Assembly: GCA_016194935.1 (NCBI GenBank)
Contig: JACQAO010000053.1
Location: 1 to 44,597, forward strand
Direction of reading: 5' to 3'
Length of the DNA stretch: 44,597 nucleotides
From: Betaproteobacteria bacterium
Lineage (GTDB): Bacteria; Pseudomonadota; Gammaproteobacteria; Burkholderiales; Rhodocyclaceae
Numbering within the stretch: the stretch's first letter is position 1; each line of letters opens with the position of its first letter. This document shows, one piece after another, positions 41,148-44,597 of the stretch. Made by a program: the position numbers and the translations under genes. The notes beneath the pieces were generated by a model, which worked only from the letters and a program-made list of their open reading frames with translations, was not told the DNA's origin and did not search any database.

Positions 41148-43310
41148 TCACCTTACGCCCTCATCGCCATCCTTCACAGCCCCCATCATCTGCGCGCCAT
41201 GCTCCGGCGTTCCCAATTCCAATACTTCATCCACCTGCAAGCCGTGCGGGATATGGTGGGTGATGAAGAGCATGGTCACCCGTCCCTTGAGCTTGTTGAT
41301 GGTCCGGGCGAAATGTTCCGCCGTCTGCTGGTCGAGGTTGGAGACCGCTTCGTCGAAAATCAGGATTTTCGGTTTCTTGAGCAGCGCCCGGGCGATGGCG
41401 ATGCGCTGCATTTGCCCGCCCGAGAGGCCCGTGCCGCGCTCGCCGATTGTGGTCTGGTAGCCTTGCGGCAGCTTGTCGATGACTTCGTGGATTTCCGCAG
41501 CTTTGCAGGCCTCGATCAGGTCCTCGAAACTGGCGTGCGGATGGGCCATGATCAGGTTGTCGTAGAGCGTGCCGGAGAACAGGATGGTGTCTTGCGGCAC
41601 CACGCCGAAGGTGAGGCGCAATTCGTTGGCGGCGAGGTGGCGGATGTCCCGTCCGTCCAGGTTGATCTGCCCTTCCTGCGGCTGATAGAAACCGAGCAGG
41701 AGTTTGGCGAGCGTGCTCTTGCCGCTGCCGGAGGGGCCCAGCAGCGCCGTCAGGCGACCGGGCTGGATGCGCATGTTGAGGTTGCGATAGAGCCAGGGGT
41801 GGTGTTCGGAATAGCGGAAGGCGATGTCGACGAGTTCAATGCGCCCGTTGCCGGTGTTCTCCCGGCTGGGGACGAGAGCCTGTGGTTCGCCGGGAGCGTC
41901 GAGGATATCGCCGAGGCGTTTGACGGCGATGTTGGCCTGCTGGAACTCCTGCCACAGGCCGACCAGGCGCAGCATCGGCTGGCTCATGCGCGCGGTAAAC
42001 ATCTGGAATGCCACCAGCATGCCGATGGTGAAGCCGTCGTTTTGCATCACCAGCAGCGCGCCGACGATCAGGATGGAGAGCGTCATCGCCTGTTCGATCA
42101 CGTTGGCGATGACGCTATAGGTGTTGCCGATCTGCTTGGTGCCGAAGCCGGCGGCGAGATAGCCGGCGAGGTAGTCGCCGTATCTGCGTTCGACATGCGG
42201 TTCCATCTGTAAGGACTTGACGGTCGCCATGCCGGCGATGTATTCGGTAAGGAAGGACTGGTTGCGGGCGCCCAGCATGAACTGGCGGTTGATTTTTTCA
42301 CGGAATAGCGGCGCCACGAGCAGGCTCATCAGGCTGATCAGGACCAGCAGGCCGACGGCGATCAGCGACAACTGCCAACTGTAGGCGAACATCACGGCCA
42401 GAAAAATCAGCAGGAAGGGCAGGTCGAGCGCCAGGGTAATCGCCGCGCCGGAGACGAATTCGCGGATGGTCTCGACGCCATGCAGTCTCGCCACCAGGGT
42501 GCCGGTGGGGCGCTGCTCAAAGTAGGGCAGTGGCAGGCGCAACAGGTGCTGGAACACCTGGGCGCCCAGCACCGCGTCGATGCGGTTGCCGGTATGCAGG
42601 ATCAGGTATTGGCGCAACCAGGACATGGCGCCGGTGAACAGCATGAACATGGCCAGCGCCACGCCCAGCACGATCAAGGTGCTCTGCGCCTGGTGCACCA
42701 CTACTTTGTCGATGATGATCTGGGTGAACAGCGGCGTGGCGAGGCCGACGAAATTGATGGCGAACGAGGCGAGCAGAATATCGCGCCAGATTTTCCTGTG
42801 CTTCAACAGTTCTGCGATGAACCACTTGAAACCGAAAGCGGTTTTTTCGCTGGGGAAGCCGGCGATGTCTTCGTACCCGTCGGCGTTCTTCTCGCCGTGC
42901 TCGCGGGTGACCAGGATCAGGTTGGCCTCGAAACGCGCGGCGGCCTCCTCAGCGATAAAGGTTTCCGCCGTCTGTGAGCCGGCGCGGAAGAACAACACTT
43001 TGTGGCCGTCGCTCTTGACGATCAAGACCGGCAGCGGATGGCCGGTCGCGGCGGGATCGGGCTTGAGGAAGGCGATGCAGGGCAGGGGCAGTCCGCTCCA
43101 GGATGTACGCGGTAGCGGATGCTTCCCAGTCTTGAAGCCGAGCGCGCGGGCGGCTTCGTGGAATGTGGCGCGCGTGTGAGGTGGCGGGTATTGGCTTTCG
43201 ACCAGCGCGCCGTCGAATGGCAGGCGAAACAAGCTGCTCAGGCTGCCCAGCAGCCATAGCAGTTCTTCCGAAATCAGCGGGTGACTGAGGCCGTCCCTTG
43301 CGTTTTCCAT
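41148..43310 (-). CDS. HlyB-type ABC exporter of the type I secretion system
   Basis: A 720-residue inner-membrane ATP-driven exporter. The N-terminal 130 residues are a C39-peptidase-like domain that lacks the catalytic cysteine, as in HlyB, where it binds RTX substrates rather than cutting a leader. Six membrane segments follow (about 150-430), then the nucleotide-binding domain with Walker A GPSGSGKST near residue 523, the LSGGQ signature near 628, Walker B ILIFDEAVSNLD near 648 and the THH switch histidine near 680. The ATG at 43310 has GAGGATAGG just upstream and is preferred to 43322. It is the first gene of the operon that ends with HlyD. The substrate set is inferred to be the RTX proteins. 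Confidence 0.94.
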   Translation of the reverse strand: MENARDGLSHPLISEELLWLLGSLSSLFRLPFDGALVESQYPPPHTRATFHEAARALGFKTGKHPLPRTSWSGLPLPCIAFLKPDPAATGHPLPVLIVKSDGHKVLFFRAGSQTAETFIAEEAAARFEANLILVTREHGEKNADGYEDIAGFPSEKTAFGFKWFIAELLKHRKIWRDILLASFAINFVGLATPLFTQIIIDKVVVHQAQSTLIVLGVALAMFMLFTGAMSWLRQYLILHTGNRIDAVLGAQVFQHLLRLPLPYFEQRPTGTLVARLHGVETIREFVSGAAITLALDLPFLLIFLAVMFAYSWQLSLIAVGLLVLISLMSLLVAPLFREKINRQFMLGARNQSFLTEYIAGMATVKSLQMEPHVERRYGDYLAGYLAAGFGTKQIGNTYSVIANVIEQAMTLSILIVGALLVMQNDGFTIGMLVAFQMFTARMSQPMLRLVGLWQEFQQANIAVKRLGDILDAPGEPQALVPSRENTGNGRIELVDIAFRYSEHHPWLYRNLNMRIQPGRLTALLGPSGSGKSTLAKLLLGFYQPQEGQINLDGRDIRHLAANELRLTFGVVPQDTILFSGTLYDNLIMAHPHASFEDLIEACKAAEIHEVIDKLPQGYQTTIGERGTGLSGGQMQRIAIARALLKKPKILIFDEAVSNLDQQTAEHFARTINKLKGRVTMLFITHHIPHGLQVDEVLELGTPEHGAQMMGAVKDGDEGVR

Positions 43311-43453
43311 GCCTATCCTCATGCCGCCGCAATATTGCTTACGTTCGAACTGCCTGCCGGAGCAATTCCCCTGTAGCCGTATGGTTTGGCCAAGTTAGAG
43401 GCTTCAGGTCATAAAAGTAAAGGAACTAAGTCACAGAAATAGAGAAATAAATA

Positions 43454-43490
43454 AAATTGCCGCCTATCATTTTCAGCAATTTAATGATAG
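43454..43490. promoter_or_regulatory. Two interleaved inverted repeats upstream of the secretion operon
   Basis: AAATTGC (43454-43460) pairs with GCAATTT (43476-43482), and CTATCATT (43464-43471) pairs with AATGATAG (43483-43490). The arms are in the order A-B-A'-B', so the two hairpins cannot form together as simple stems but could form a pseudoknot or offer alternative structures. On the minus strand a U-rich stretch follows, so one form could terminate the EamA transcript. Confidence 0.55.
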
Positions 43491-43537
43491 ACACTCAACC
43501 GCTTGCCGGCTTTCTATCTGTTCCGGAAAGACGCGAG

Positions 43538-44452
43538 TCAGGCTGTTTTTGCCGCAGGCGGTTCGGCTCCAGGCTTGCCGCTGCCGCGCTTGCCGGAGGC
43601 GACGATGATGAAGACCAGTGTGGCAAATACGATGGTCACCGCGTCTATTTTCTCGCCCAGTAACAGATCTGCCGCGAGCAGCGTAAAGAATGGTTGGAGT
43701 AATTGCGTCTGGCCGACGCGGGCGATGCCGCCCAGCGCCAGCCCCCGGTACCAGGGCAGGAAGCCGAGGTATTGGCTGACGATGCTGACGTAGGCGAAAC
43801 CCACCCAGGCGGAGGGCGGCAGGTCGAGCGTGGGCGGGGCATAGATGATGGCGGGGATGATGAGAAAAGGCGCGGAGAACACGAGAGCCCAGGAAATTAC
43901 GCCGAGGCCGCCGAGAGTTGCGGCGAGGCGTGCGCCTACGGCATAGCCGATGGAGGCGCTGACCACTGCGCCCAGCAAGGCCAGATCGCCGGGCTGGAAA
44001 AAGCCGCCGCCTTTCAACAAGGAAAAACTGATCACCAGCGCGCTACCCAGCAAAGCCATCAGCCAGAAGCGCAGCGACGGTCGTTCGTGCGAAAAAATTA
44101 CGCCGGCGACGGCGGTGCCGAGTGGCAGTATTCCCAGCATGATGCCGCCATGCGAGGCATCTACCTGGCGCATCGCCAGGGCGGTGAGGGTTGGAAATCC
44201 CACCACCACGCCCGCCGCGACGACCGCCAGCGCGCGCATTTCCCGGCGGGTCGGCAGCCGGTGCTTGCCCGCCAACAAGACCAGGGCGGCGATGCAGGCG
44301 GCGACCACGGCGCGGCCCGAGCCGACGAAGATCGGGTGAAGTGCGGCGACCGCCGCGCGGGTGGCCGGCAGCGTCAGGCTGAAGGCCATCACGCCGATCA
44401 GGCCCAGCAGCAGTCCTCTGGTTTCGGCAGAGAACGCGGTTTTTCTGGACAT
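43538..44452 (-). CDS. EamA/DMT family transporter
   Basis: A 304-residue inner-membrane transporter with about ten membrane segments in two EamA repeats: GLIGVMAFSLTLPATRAAV starts the first and LALLGAVVSASIGYAVGARLA the second, and QTQLLQPFFTLLAADLLLGE is the usual ninth-segment signature. It is only distantly like the EamA protein at 5998-6882. Substrate unknown. The end is hydrophilic (GSGKPGAEPPAAKTA). The ATG at 44452 lies five bases after the stop codon of an IS630 transposase, so the native upstream region has been replaced; the IS provides the apparent AGGAC ribosome site. The 215 bases downstream separate it from the type I secretion operon. Confidence 0.87.
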   Translation of the reverse strand: MSRKTAFSAETRGLLLGLIGVMAFSLTLPATRAAVAALHPIFVGSGRAVVAACIAALVLLAGKHRLPTRREMRALAVVAAGVVVGFPTLTALAMRQVDASHGGIMLGILPLGTAVAGVIFSHERPSLRFWLMALLGSALVISFSLLKGGGFFQPGDLALLGAVVSASIGYAVGARLAATLGGLGVISWALVFSAPFLIIPAIIYAPPTLDLPPSAWVGFAYVSIVSQYLGFLPWYRGLALGGIARVGQTQLLQPFFTLLAADLLLGEKIDAVTIVFATLVFIIVASGKRGSGKPGAEPPAAKTA

Positions 44453-44456
44453 GCCG

Positions 44457-44597
44457 CTAGTGTCCTGAGTTAGAAATTCGCAGACAGAAACGTTCGATAC
44501 TAGCGAGGATGTCGTCGGCGGACTTGGCCCAAGCGAAAGGCTTTGGGTCTGAGTTGTAATTATCGAGGTAGGAGCGGATGGCTTGTTCGAGTTGCCG
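44457..44597 (-). mobile_element. 3' end of an IS630-family transposase (partial)
   Basis: Forty-six codons that continue past the window edge. The translation, ending LDNYNSDPKPFAWAKSADDI and then ILASIERFCLRISNSGH, is the typical C terminus of IS630-family DDE transposases. The stop codon overlaps a TA dinucleotide at 44458-44459, which fits the TA target preference of the family and would place the element boundary there. The rest of the element, including the catalytic residues, lies outside the window, so intactness is unknown. Confidence 0.87.

Overview
The window reads as chromosomal DNA from a betaproteobacterium. The basis is GC-rich coding regions, Shine-Dalgarno-led genes, Gram-negative envelope genes (HlyD/HlyB-type type I secretion, an RND/MMPL exporter with DUF1302 outer-membrane protein, lipoproteins) and the HDOD, GGDEF/EAL and gcdH/CaiB gene types. 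The order and genus cannot be fixed from sequence alone; a Nitrosomonadales/Gallionellales-like lineage is only a guess. No rRNA, tRNA or CRISPR array was recognised.

Layout. 0.2-1.5 kb: an AT-richer patch with an AlaX-type alanyl-tRNA editing protein, then a small unknown gene. 1.6-6.9 kb: a forward run of HDOD signalling protein, metallo-beta-lactamase-fold hydrolase, glutaryl-CoA dehydrogenase, CaiB-type CoA transferase and an EamA transporter preceded by a short leader ORF; it ends at a strong terminator. 6.9-9.2 kb: a TrmB-type regulator divergent from a VOC/glyoxalase gene with a palindrome between them, then an unknown protein and a TfoX-N protein. 9.2-13.8 kb: a translationally coupled exporter operon (MMPL/RND permease, LolA-like protein, DUF1302 outer-membrane protein). 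13.9-16.0 kb: a GFA-family protein, a YCII/DGPF protein and an ECF42-type sigma factor. Three intergenic sites with the form TGTCGA-N17-CGTC precede the exporter operon, the GFA gene and the YCII-sigma operon, so these look like one ECF42 regulon.

16.1-23.0 kb: a BrnT toxin fused to an antitoxin-like domain, a dodecin, and two divergent envelope operons. The leftward one encodes an NTF2-like protein, a cupredoxin-like protein and a GGDEF/EAL receptor. The rightward one encodes a proline-rich protein, a beta-barrel protein and a second cupredoxin-like protein. A DUF1902/HicA toxin-antitoxin pair follows.

23.2-43.3 kb: the main attraction, one leftward operon of eight tightly packed genes. In transcription order these are a HlyB-type ABC exporter, an exported unknown protein, an 874-residue lipase-like RTX protein, a lipoprotein, a 3491-residue lipase-like RTX giant, a radical SAM/SPASM-like enzyme, a GT1-like glycosyltransferase and the HlyD adaptor. 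Four-base ATGA overlaps tie the radical SAM, glycosyltransferase and HlyD genes together, and also the short RTX gene and the lipoprotein. This suggests a type I secretion system whose giant substrate is enzymatically modified before export. The TolC component is not in the window. The two RTX genes share tracts of more than 99 percent DNA identity, a sign of recent gene conversion.

43.5-44.6 kb: another EamA transporter, abutted at its start codon by the end of an IS630-family transposase that runs off the window.
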